Positions 1-6,937 of a DNA stretch of 12,009 nucleotides are shown piece by piece. A program made the position numbers and the translations under genes. Where the stretch lies: positions 1-12,009 of the forward strand of contig JACZYI010000038.1 of assembly GCA_022571175.1 (NCBI GenBank), in the 5' to 3' direction. The DNA comes from Pseudomonadota bacterium. Lineage in GTDB: Bacteria; Pseudomonadota; Alphaproteobacteria; Sphingomonadales; SMXR01. Under the pieces are notes generated by a model. It worked only from the letters and a program-made list of their open reading frames with translations. It was not told the origin of the DNA and ran no database searches. The stretch's first letter is position 1; the number at the start of each line of letters is the position of its first letter.

Positions 1-297
1 CAATTGGGCGGCTTTGGCACTTGGCCCAAAAACTCTGATATTGGCTGCGCGCAAATCATCGGCCATGCCCGCCACCAGCGGAGCCTCGGGTCCAATCACA
101 ACCAGGCCAATTACCTGATCGCGGCAAAAATTGATGACTTCGCTATGATTCCCGGCATCGAGATGAATACACTCGGCTACCTGCGCTATACCCCCGTTAC
201 CGGGGGCGCAATAAAGCCTCTCAGTTTGCGGTGAGGATGCCAGGGCCCAACAGAGCGAATGCTCCCTTCCTCCCGAACCAATAACCAGAATATTCAC
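1..297 (-). CDS. purD: Phosphoribosylamine-glycine ligase, N-terminal part
   Basis: PurD (GAR synthetase) joins glycine to 5-phosphoribosylamine using ATP, the second step of de novo purine synthesis in the cytosol. The first 99 codons are visible; the rest, including the ATP-grasp domain, lies beyond the left edge. The translation begins VNILVIGSGGREHSLCWAL, the nucleotide-fold glycine loop typical of the PurD N-terminal domain, and later shows CAPGNGG near residue 37 and VVIGPEAPLVAG near residue 70, all family signatures. The start is GTG at 297-295, preceded by AGGAGAG at about eight bases, so this start is well supported. The gene is divergent from xseA. Only the N-terminal domain can be judged, but assignment to the family is firm. 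Confidence 0.95.
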   Translation of the reverse strand, partial: MNILVIGSGGREHSLCWALASSPQTERLYCAPGNGGIAQVAECIHLDAGNHSEVINFCRDQVIGLVVIGPEAPLVAGMADDLRAANIRVFGPSAKAAQL

Positions 298-323
298 CCC
301 TGACTCTCCTGCTGTTATCCATT

Positions 324-351
324 CTTCTAGCACAGGTCAGCATCCGGGCAA
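324..351 (-). promoter_or_regulatory. Candidate purD promoter
   Basis: Reading the - strand, TTGCCC (351-346) is followed by a 16-base spacer and TAGAAG (329-324). Each hexamer matches four of six bases of the sigma-70 consensus. The predicted transcript would start about 20 bases before the GTG of purD, leaving room for its ribosome binding site. This is a weak consensus match only. On the + strand, TATGAT at 403-408 is a possible -10 box for xseA, but it lacks a convincing -35. Confidence 0.3.
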
Positions 352-448
352 GGCTGTAGGAGGGATGCGCATTTGTTTTCTGTTCAAAAACCTCTGGTGG
401 GGTATGATCATCTGCGCAGCACCCGCAAGAATGGAAAATTAAAGGCCC

Positions 449-1852
449 ATGACTGAACCCACCGACACTATCAAAGAATATTCGGTTAGCGAGATTTCGC
501 GACTTTTGAAAAAGACGGTTGAAGGCTCTTTTTCCCGTGTGCGTGTGCGTGCTGAAATATCCGGACTGAAACGCGCGGATTCAGGCCATGTGTATTTCTC
601 ACTTAAAGACGAAAATGCGGTTCTGGATGGCGTTATGTGGCGGGGCGTGGCGTCTCGCCTGAAGTTTCAGCCCGAAGATGGTCTTGAAGTTATTTGCACC
701 GGAAAACTCACTACTTACCCTGCGCGGTCACGATATCAAATGGTTGTAGACCGGATGGAGCCTGCAGGCGTTGGCGCCCTGATGGCTTTGCTGGAAGAGC
801 GCAAGAAAAAACTGGCAGCAGAAGGTCTGTTTGATCCGGCACGCAAAAAAACACTTCCGCAGATTCCCAAGCTCATTGGCGTCATTACTTCTCCCACTGG
901 TGCCGTTATCCGTGATATTTTGCACCGCCTGGAGGATCGTTTTCCCCGACCGGTTATCATTTGGCCGGTTCGCGTCCAGGGCGAAGGGGCGGCTGAGGAA
1001 ATTGTGGCAGCTATCGCTGGTTTCAACACCCAGGTTTCACCCCGGCCTGATATTCTGATTGTTGCCAGGGGAGGCGGCAGCCTAGAAGATCTTTGGGCAT
1101 TCAATGAGGAAAACGTGGTTCGTGCGGTGGTAGCCAGCAAAATTCCACTCATTTCTGCGGTTGGGCACGAGACCGATACCACTCTTATAGATTATGTCAG
1201 CGATTTAAGGGCTCCGACCCCGAGTGCTGCAGCCGAGCTTGCAGTTCCGGTCAGGTCTGAGTTGATGAATGTGCTGGATGATTTCGGACTGCGTCAGGCG
1301 AGAGCTGTCACGCGATACATTAAAAATATGGATGAGCGAATCTCCGGCCTTGCTCGGGTACTTCCAAGCCCGAGAGATTTAATGGGCATAGCCAGTCAAA
1401 AGCTGGACGAGCTTTCCGGGCGATTGCCTCGTGGACTGGCGGCATTAATTCAAATCGGGCGTGCTTGCCTCGAGAGGCTGGAAGCGGGATTTTTGCCCTC
1501 AGTCATCCGGCAAATGGCGGCTCTCAAATCCAAAAGCCTTGAGGGTGTTTCGCATAATTTGAGACGGGCTATGCGGCAGAGATCAGTTTTCTTTAAAACA
1601 AGCCTTTCAGGTGTCGGACGATTGCTTGAAAGTCTGGGCTATCAGAATGTGCTGAAGAGGGGTTTTTCAGTGGTCTATGGAGCCACCGGGCATCCGGTTT
1701 CAAAAGCGGCCATGATAAAGAGCGGGGACGCTCTCGAGATTGAATTCAGCGATGGACGGGTGCCCGCGACCGCCGGCAGGGAAAAAGGACTAGCCAAGGC
1801 CCGAAAAAAGAAGCAAATATCCAGCGGTCAAATTCAGGGGAAATTATTTTGA
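449..1852 (+). CDS. xseA: Exodeoxyribonuclease VII large subunit
   Basis: XseA is the catalytic subunit of exonuclease VII, which with several copies of the small subunit XseB degrades single-stranded DNA from either end into oligonucleotides. The 467-residue product has the usual family length. Residues of about 8-105 form the N-terminal OB-fold, which binds ssDNA (VSEISRLLK, then RVRAEISG). The catalytic domain follows from about 130, with VITSPTGAVIRDI, then GGGSLEDLWAFNEE (208-221) and GHETDTTLIDYVSDLRAPTP (239-258), the most conserved block of the family. The C-terminus GKLF is the common ending. It is the first gene of a rightward cluster, and its TGA overlaps the TTG start of the DUF2093 gene. 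The ribosome binding site is weak (AAAGG three bases before the ATG). xseB is not in this window. Confidence 0.97.
   Translation: MTEPTDTIKEYSVSEISRLLKKTVEGSFSRVRVRAEISGLKRADSGHVYFSLKDENAVLDGVMWRGVASRLKFQPEDGLEVICTGKLTTYPARSRYQMVVDRMEPAGVGALMALLEERKKKLAAEGLFDPARKKTLPQIPKLIGVITSPTGAVIRDILHRLEDRFPRPVIIWPVRVQGEGAAEEIVAAIAGFNTQVSPRPDILIVARGGGSLEDLWAFNEENVVRAVVASKIPLISAVGHETDTTLIDYVSDLRAPTPSAAAELAVPVRSELMNVLDDFGLRQARAVTRYIKNMDERISGLARVLPSPRDLMGIASQKLDELSGRLPRGLAALIQIGRACLERLEAGFLPSVIRQMAALKSKSLEGVSHNLRRAMRQRSVFFKTSLSGVGRLLESLGYQNVLKRGFSVVYGATGHPVSKAAMIKSGDALEIEFSDGRVPATAGREKGLAKARKKKQISSGQIQGKLF
1836..1840 (+). promoter_or_regulatory. Ribosome binding site fixing a TTG start
   Basis: AGGGG lies inside the last codons of xseA, eight bases before TTG at 1849. 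It is the only good Shine-Dalgarno sequence here and supports TTG as the start of the DUF2093 gene. No in-frame ATG or GTG lies between it and the conserved part of the protein. Confidence 0.6.
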
Positions 1853-2061
1853 GTGACAAGGACAGAGAAGCATTTCTTTATTTTGGGGACGGGCAACTGG
1901 ATATCATGAAACCAGGTGACCACGTTCGATGTGCTGTCACTGGCCTCAAGATTCCTCTGCATCAAATTAAATATTGGTCGGTGGAGCAGCAGGAGGCCTA
2001 TCTGAACGCCGAGGTTGCGTCTCGCCGCAACGACCATCCATCTGAAAAAATGTCTGCTTGA
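1849..2061 (+). CDS. DUF2093 family small protein
   Basis: This 70-residue soluble protein matches the DUF2093 pattern as I remember it: an acidic opening (YFGDGQLDIMKPGDHVRCAV), then TGLKIPLHQIKYWSV and EQQEAYLNAE. The VRCAVTG..IPL..I.YWSV run is the core of the family, which is largely alphaproteobacterial. Its function is unknown to me. The single Cys in the core (position 28) is not paired, so there is no obvious zinc site. Translation probably starts at TTG 1849, which shares the overlapping TTGA with the xseA stop. This suggests translational coupling to the exonuclease subunit. The residues after about 60 (DHPSEKMSA) are poorly conserved tail. Confidence 0.8.
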   Translation: MSDKDREAFLYFGDGQLDIMKPGDHVRCAVTGLKIPLHQIKYWSVEQQEAYLNAEVASRRNDHPSEKMSA

Positions 2062-2067
2062 GCTTTG

Positions 2068-2097
2068 GCCCATTTTGGTCTGCCCCATTTTGGTCTG
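2068..2097 (+). repeat. Two tandem 15-bp units
   Basis: The unit [G/C]CCCATTTTGGTCTG occurs twice head to tail just after the DUF2093 stop codon, at 2068-2082 and 2083-2097. The copies differ only at the first base. The repeat lies in the 83-base gap before the M23 gene. It could be a replication-slippage duplication; no function is apparent. Confidence 0.8.
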
Positions 2098-2144
2098 ATT
2101 GGCAGGTGATAAAGCCTCTGAACATCAAGGAAACATGCTGAATA

Positions 2145-2996
2145 ATGAAGTGCATCACAAAATCATGGCCTGCTGTGATCCCTTTGGGCTTCGTGCTGGG
2201 CCTGTTGCTGGCATTCTCGGGTTTTGCAGCCAAGGGATTTTCAGATGGGCCTGTGGGCTTTACGGGTGCCTTTATCCAAGGAGGCCTGGTGATCGGAAAA
2301 ACCAAGCCCGGTTCAGAGGTTTATTTTGAGGGGAACCGAATTCAAATTTCGGATGATGGACTGTTCGTGTTCGGATTTTCTCGGGATGCAGGTGACACTG
2401 CGGAGCTTAAAATATCGCTCCCCGATGGAAAAATATTGGTTGAAACGCTGATCGTCTCTGCTCAGGACTATCACATTGAGCGGATCGAAGGATTGCCGCC
2501 AGCCACCGTCAATATTCCACCCGAACAATTACAACGTCAAAGGCATGAGCGAGGCATGGTGGCCAGTGCCAGAGCGGTGCAGTCTGATCTTTTGGAATGG
2601 AGGTTCGAATTTATTTTGCCTGCGGAGGGACGCATTTCCGGCGTCTATGGGTCGCAGAGAATTTTAAACGGTGAACCCCGTTCGCCGCATTATGGGCTGG
2701 ATGTGGCCGCCCCGATTCACACACCGGTGATTGCGCCTCTGGGAGGCATTATTACACTTGCCGAGCCCGATTTTCTGCTTGAGGGTGGCATCATAATTAT
2801 TGATCATGGTTTTGGTGTCAGCTCCACAGTTTTTCATTTGCAGTCAGTGGATGTCATCGTAGGCAAGTCTGTTCAGAAAGGGGAAAAGATTGGTACTATT
2901 GGTGCTACGGGCCGAGCCAGCGGACCTCATGTTGACTGGCGCGTAAATTGGGGCAAGGTAAGACTTGATCCCGGACTTCTGGTTGGTCTTCAATAA
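2145..2996 (+). CDS. Exported M23/LytM-family peptidase-like protein
   Basis: The product has 283 residues. Residues 1-29 form a basic start and a hydrophobic core (LGFVLGLLLAFSGFAA), so it is exported to the periplasm or anchored in the inner membrane. Residues of about 35-150 make a beta-rich region (QGGLVIGKTKPGSEVYFEG) that I associate with this alphaproteobacterial M23 subfamily. The LytM domain covers about 165-283: HYGLD (H182, D186) gives two zinc ligands, H231 lies in FHLQS, and GPHVDW holds H262. The usual second His of the H-x-H motif is Asp (D264). Active family members cut peptidoglycan cross-bridges; others only regulate amidases. The ATG at 2145 follows AAGGAA by 12 bases, a long spacing. 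An ATG at 2135 is closer but in the wrong frame. Confidence 0.85.
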   Translation: MKCITKSWPAVIPLGFVLGLLLAFSGFAAKGFSDGPVGFTGAFIQGGLVIGKTKPGSEVYFEGNRIQISDDGLFVFGFSRDAGDTAELKISLPDGKILVETLIVSAQDYHIERIEGLPPATVNIPPEQLQRQRHERGMVASARAVQSDLLEWRFEFILPAEGRISGVYGSQRILNGEPRSPHYGLDVAAPIHTPVIAPLGGIITLAEPDFLLEGGIIIIDHGFGVSSTVFHLQSVDVIVGKSVQKGEKIGTIGATGRASGPHVDWRVNWGKVRLDPGLLVGLQ

Positions 2997-3019
2997 TAAA
3001 ATCTGGAAAGACAGCAGTT

Positions 3020-3727
3020 ATGAAAATTTTCTCTTTTGTTCCAATCATCATTGTCATTTTGTTTGGCACAATCTTCACTGACAATTCTGCCCGGGCGCAG
3101 GACAAGCCCATTGAATTGCAGGGTGATTTTAGTTTTTCCACTGATTACGTTTTTCGGGGTGTCTCGCGGTCCGACGGTGACATCGTGGCGCAGGGGTTAT
3201 TGTCGGTTCTATTTCCAAAAGGGTTTTACACCGATTTTTTTGTTAGCTCTCTTTCGTCTGGAGTTTTCGGTCGGGATTTTGAGCTGGAGGCTGCAGCGGG
3301 TTGGGGAACCACTTCGGGGGCCTATGACTTGAACTTCGCTGTGGCCTACGACAGCTTTCATGGAAATGGCGGCAGCGACGGATATTTTGAATTCAGAAGT
3401 TCCATCAGTCGCGATATTGGTTTTGTATACGCCAGGGCCGGACTGAGTTACGTGCCTGATAATCGCGAGTTTGGCCTTGGACGATCAATTTACAGCTTTA
3501 TGGACGCAGAAATCCCGATTCCGCTCGGCGATTTCCCCCCTGTGACAATCGCCTTTCAAGCCGGTTATGAGGATTTTGAAGGTGGTTTTGACAAGTGGGA
3601 TTGGGGGGCTAGCCTCTATATGGATGTTCTGGGGTTTGAACTGGGTTTAAGATATCACGATAACAACCAGGCCATAGTGACCGGATCCAAATCGCGGTTC
3701 GTTTTTTCAATCAAGCGATTTTTTTAG
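3020..3727 (+). CDS. TorF-family putative outer-membrane porin
   Basis: This 235-residue product begins with a signal peptide: a long hydrophobic stretch (residues 8-20), then A24-R25-A26 as a probable signal peptidase I site, leaving about 209 mature residues. The mature protein opens with the block FSFSTDYVFRGVSRSD, the hallmark of the TorF/gcw_chp family of predicted beta-barrels. Alternating hydrophobic and polar strands rich in Gly, Tyr and Phe follow, and the chain ends in KRFF, a C-terminal Phe as expected for insertion by the BAM complex. The substrate is unknown. The gene starts 23 bases after the M23 gene in the same direction, so cotranscription is likely. GGAAAG lies about nine bases before the ATG. 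Confidence 0.82.
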   Translation: MKIFSFVPIIIVILFGTIFTDNSARAQDKPIELQGDFSFSTDYVFRGVSRSDGDIVAQGLLSVLFPKGFYTDFFVSSLSSGVFGRDFELEAAAGWGTTSGAYDLNFAVAYDSFHGNGGSDGYFEFRSSISRDIGFVYARAGLSYVPDNREFGLGRSIYSFMDAEIPIPLGDFPPVTIAFQAGYEDFEGGFDKWDWGASLYMDVLGFELGLRYHDNNQAIVTGSKSRFVFSIKRFF

Positions 3728-3740
3728 GGCGCAATTGTCC

Positions 3741-3767
3741 CAACTGATGCATTTTTAACATCAGTTG
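3741..3767. terminator. Hairpin between convergent torF-like gene and pmbA
   Basis: CAACTGATG (3741-3749) and CATCAGTTG (3759-3767) form a perfect 9-bp stem with a nine-base loop. It sits between two convergent genes and its right arm includes the pmbA stop codon. No T-run follows on either strand, so it is not a canonical intrinsic terminator. It may protect a 3' end or act as a weak bidirectional terminator. Confidence 0.4.
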
Positions 3768-5101
3768 CCCGCGACCGTCATTCCATCAATGCGAATGGTG
3801 GGCGCATCTATTCCGTAGCGGAACTCAAGATCGTTGGCGGGTATTAAAGCCTTGAACATGTCTTTCAGATTGCCTGCGATTGAGACTTCATTGACGGGAT
3901 AGGAAATCTTGCCGCCTTCAATCCAGAAACCGGTGGCACCACGACTGTAATCGCCGGTTACCGGGTTAACTCCCATGCCGATCAATTCGGTGATATAAAA
4001 GCCGCTCTCAATGCCATCCATCAGCGCTTCAGGGTCTTCCTGACCGGGGTGAAGAAAAACGTTGGTGGGTTGCGGGGAGGGTCGCCCTGCAATTCCACGC
4101 GAGGCGTGACCGGTGGTGGCGAGGCCCAGTTTCCGTGCATTAGTGCAATCAAGAATCCAGCTTTCCAGCCGACCATCTACAATAATTTGAAGTTTTCTGG
4201 TGGCGATGCCTTCACCGTCAAAGGGCTTTGAACGCAGCCCCCTTATACGCAAGGGGTCATCGCTTATTGCCACCCCTTTGCCGAAAATCTGCTTGCCCAT
4301 CTGATTCTTCAGAAAACTTGTGCCTCGGGAGATGGCTTCGCCGTTGATGGCCTGTAAAAAATGTCCAAGCAAGCTGTTTGAAACCCGGGGTGAAAAAATG
4401 ATGGGTACAGCACCGGTATCAGGTTTTCGAGCGTTCAATCTTTTAACGGTACGTTCACCTGCGCTCCGGCCGATGGTCTCCGGGCTTTCGAGGTCTTCGA
4501 AGTGGCGGGTCGAAGAATAATCATAGTCGCGTTCCATGCCGGTATCATCACCGGCTATCAAAGTGGCGTAAAGAGAATGAGAACTGGTTCGATAATGTCC
4601 TGAAAAACCTGTACTGGATAAAAGATAAATCTGGCTTTTGGATACAGAGGCTCCACCCCCTTCACTGTTGGTGATGCCTTTAACCACAAGGCCTGCCGCC
4701 TCCGCCCGGCGGGCATGTTCTTTGATTGTCTCTTCGCTCACCTCGCCCTTATCGAGCAAATCAAGATCGAGTGCGGGATCATATCCCTGCTGGGCAGCGT
4801 CGGGCAGGATTGCATCGGAGTCTTCGGGGGCGACTTTCGCCATATCCACAACCCGTTCCACCAGCGCATTGATGGCATCATCACTAAAATCCGATGATGA
4901 GACAATAGCCTGTCTGTGGCCCACAAATACCCGCAAACCAAAATCCTGGGCTTCTGCGCGCTCAATGTCTTCGAGTTTGCCATTCCGGACCGTGACTGAG
5001 AGGGAGCGTCCTTCCACGGCCAGAGCGTCTGCAGCATCCGCACCGGCAGCTTTGGCTTTCTCAACCACCTGCTGGATCAGGTCAAGGGATGGTTTCGGCA
5101 T
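3761..5101 (-). CDS. pmbA: TldE/PmbA, partner subunit of the TldD/TldE metalloprotease
   Basis: PmbA (TldE) pairs with TldD to form a cytosolic protease. In enterobacteria it trims the leader of microcin B17 and degrades the CcdA antitoxin. In the family, TldD carries the zinc-binding HEXXXH helix and TldE lacks it; no HEXXXH is present here, which makes this TldE. The 446 residues match the usual length. Visible family blocks include GLRVFVGHRQA near residue 53, SKPFDGEG near 285 and NPVTGDYSRGATGFWIEGG from 379. The C-terminus EVSIAGNLKDMF is typical. The start at 5101 is preceded by AGAAGGA about 11 bases upstream. Its partner tldD lies at the right edge, not adjacent. Confidence 0.93.
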   Translation of the reverse strand: MPKPSLDLIQQVVEKAKAAGADAADALAVEGRSLSVTVRNGKLEDIERAEAQDFGLRVFVGHRQAIVSSSDFSDDAINALVERVVDMAKVAPEDSDAILPDAAQQGYDPALDLDLLDKGEVSEETIKEHARRAEAAGLVVKGITNSEGGGASVSKSQIYLLSSTGFSGHYRTSSHSLYATLIAGDDTGMERDYDYSSTRHFEDLESPETIGRSAGERTVKRLNARKPDTGAVPIIFSPRVSNSLLGHFLQAINGEAISRGTSFLKNQMGKQIFGKGVAISDDPLRIRGLRSKPFDGEGIATRKLQIIVDGRLESWILDCTNARKLGLATTGHASRGIAGRPSPQPTNVFLHPGQEDPEALMDGIESGFYITELIGMGVNPVTGDYSRGATGFWIEGGKISYPVNEVSIAGNLKDMFKALIPANDLEFRYGIDAPTIRIDGMTVAGN

Positions 5102-5419
5102 GGTTCAGCATATCCTTCTAAGTGAATTAAAAACAGGACAGATGCTGGTCATTACACAGGTCTTGCATGGGGCTCAATAAAAAAGCTCCCGCCCGAAGGC
5201 GGGAGCTAGAGGAGGTGCAAGGGAATACCTTCTAGTATGAAGGTATCGGATAAGGGTCTTTCAGGGTCAGGGGGTACTGGCACCAACGAACTTTTAAAAA
5301 ACCAGCCTTCGATAAATGAGATTCCTCACCCGGAAAGATGAGGGGAGTATAGGCTTGCAGAATAAGAAAAGGGTATCACCTCTGAGGCCCGTCGGTTCAA
5401 ATAGCTGTGAGAGATTCCG
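5102..5419. other. Non-coding gap between ubiD and pmbA
   Basis: These 318 bases contain no convincing gene. They hold the - strand terminator at 5178-5207, an 8-bp perfect hairpin (ATACCTTC at 5225-5232, GAAGGTAT at 5239-5246) and a 7-bp hairpin with one G-U pair (5324-5330 with 5337-5343). A + strand open frame from 5316 runs into the 3' end of ubiD antisense and is not supported. The stretch could be a long ubiD 3' untranslated region or a small RNA. Confidence 0.6.
5178..5207 (-). terminator. Strong intrinsic terminator with UUCG loop
   Basis: On the - strand, AGCTCCCGCC (5207-5198) pairs perfectly with GGCGGGAGCT (5193-5184) around a TTCG loop closed by C-G, the exceptionally stable cUUCGg tetraloop. 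A run of T follows directly (5184-5179). It ends transcription coming from ubiD, about 210 bases downstream of its stop codon, and shields pmbA from readthrough. Confidence 0.9.
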
Positions 5420-6928
5420 TTACTTCCAGATCGGTTTGCCGTTGCCATCAAGACCCAGTTTTGGCCATTTCTTTGTAACCAGCTCAATGATTTCATCACT
5501 CATTTTAATTTTTCGGCCCCAGACCCGGTCAGTCTCGCCCGGTAGTTTGCTGGTGGCATCCAGACCCACCTTGCTGCCAAGCCCTGAAACCGGAGAGGCA
5601 AAATCCAGATAATCAATAGGCGTATTTTCAATGATGGTCATATCCCGGCCAGGGTCCATGTTGGTGGAAATGGCCCACATAACGTCTGTCCAGTTTCTGA
5701 CATCCATGTCTGCATCCACCACGATTACAAATTTCGTATACATGAACTGACGTAAATAGGACCATATGCCCATCATCACGCGCTTGGCATGGCCGGGATA
5801 GGCTTTATCGATTGAGACTACAGCTATGCGGTAAGAACAGCCCTCTGGCGGCAGCCAGAAATCAATAATCTCAGGAAACTGTTGCTGCAGAAGTGGTACA
5901 AAAACATCATTCAATGCTTCCCCAAGAATGCTGGGCTCGTCCGGTGGCCTGCCGGTATAGGTGGAAAGATAAATCGGGTCTTTCCGCATGGTTATGGCAG
6001 TTACGGTAAAAACCGGGAAATCTTCGGCTGCGTTATAATAGCCGGTGTGATCACCATAGGGCCCCTCATGGCCTTGCTCATCCAGAGATACATATCCCTC
6101 AAGAATAATTTCCGCCGTTGCTGGCACCATCAATGGTACCGTTTTACATTGGACCAACTCCAGCCGTTTCTTTCTCAAGAGCGCTGCGAAATCATATTCT
6201 GACAGGGTTTCCGGAAGGGGTGTGACCGCTGCAATAATGACTGCCGGGTCCGCGCCAATGACAGCTGCAGCGGGTAGAGGATCGCGTTTTTTACCCTTCC
6301 AGCGGGCGTGGTGCTGGGCACCACCTCGGTGTTTCAACCACCGCATCAGGGTCTGATTCTTGGAGAGAACTTGCATGCGATAAATGCCCAGATTATAGTT
6401 ATCTATGGAACTCTTACCCGGGCCTTTGGTCACCACCAATGGCCATGTAATCAAGGGCGCGGGTTCATCGGGCCAGCAGGTTTGGATGGGCAACCGGGTC
6501 AAATCCACCTGGTCGCCCTCAAGTACAACTTCGTGAACCGGGGCCTTGCGCACTTTTTTATGCCGGGTTTTTAGCGCCGTTTTTATAAGAGGAATAAGAT
6601 CAATCGCATCTTTCAGCGTTTTTGGCAGCTCCGGCTGGCGCATAAGCGCAAGCTCTTCACCCAGAGACCGCAATTCATTGGCCTTTCGATCCATGCCCAT
6701 GGCGACTCGCTCGACGGTTCCAAAGAGATTGACCAGAACAGGTATTTCAGAGCGCGTGCCATCCTGGCGAATCACATTCTCAAACAATATGGCAGGGCCA
6801 CCTTCTGCAATGACGCGGGTTTGAATTTCGGTTATTTCCAACTCGGTTGTGACTTCCTCTGTCACCCGGGTCAGTTTTCCCCGGACCTCAAGGAACTGAA
6901 TAAAATCTCTGAGAGAGTCAAATGCCAT
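5420..6928 (-). CDS. ubiD: 4-hydroxy-3-polyprenylbenzoate decarboxylase
   Basis: UbiD removes the carboxyl group of 3-polyprenyl-4-hydroxybenzoate in ubiquinone synthesis, using prenylated FMN made by UbiX. The 502 residues fit the family (about 490-500). The N-terminus MAFDSLRDFIQFLE is characteristic. The cofactor and metal binding region is seen as IDNYNLGIYRMQ (around 175-186) followed by MRWLKHRGGAQHHARW. The acid-base segment is HEGPYGDHTGYYN, with E288 and D293. The block DVRNWTDVMWAISTNMDPGRD lies near the C-terminus. It starts nine bases after the ubiA stop codon, so the two are one operon. The ribosome binding site (GAGA) is weak, consistent with translational coupling to ubiA. ubiX is not in this window. 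Confidence 0.97.
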   Translation of the reverse strand: MAFDSLRDFIQFLEVRGKLTRVTEEVTTELEITEIQTRVIAEGGPAILFENVIRQDGTRSEIPVLVNLFGTVERVAMGMDRKANELRSLGEELALMRQPELPKTLKDAIDLIPLIKTALKTRHKKVRKAPVHEVVLEGDQVDLTRLPIQTCWPDEPAPLITWPLVVTKGPGKSSIDNYNLGIYRMQVLSKNQTLMRWLKHRGGAQHHARWKGKKRDPLPAAAVIGADPAVIIAAVTPLPETLSEYDFAALLRKKRLELVQCKTVPLMVPATAEIILEGYVSLDEQGHEGPYGDHTGYYNAAEDFPVFTVTAITMRKDPIYLSTYTGRPPDEPSILGEALNDVFVPLLQQQFPEIIDFWLPPEGCSYRIAVVSIDKAYPGHAKRVMMGIWSYLRQFMYTKFVIVVDADMDVRNWTDVMWAISTNMDPGRDMTIIENTPIDYLDFASPVSGLGSKVGLDATSKLPGETDRVWGRKIKMSDEIIELVTKKWPKLGLDGNGKPIWK

Positions 6929-6937
6929 TGTCTGGTC

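Noticed and set aside
736..1182. 148-codon open frame antisense to xseA
   Set aside because: It lies wholly within a well-supported gene on the other strand and its product shows no family resemblance.
2099..2329. 76-codon frame overlapping the M23 start, including ATG 2135
   Set aside because: The ATG is closer to the AAGGAA site, but the frame has no recognisable content, and the M23 frame carries a clear signal peptide and domain.
4638..5180. 180-codon open frame antisense to pmbA
   Set aside because: It is Ser/Ala/Arg-rich, as expected from the reverse complement of a coding sequence, and runs through the - strand terminator. pmbA itself is certain.
5390..5402. GGTTCAAAT resembling a tRNA T-loop
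   Set aside because: No acceptor, anticodon or D stem can be formed around it, so it is not a tRNA.
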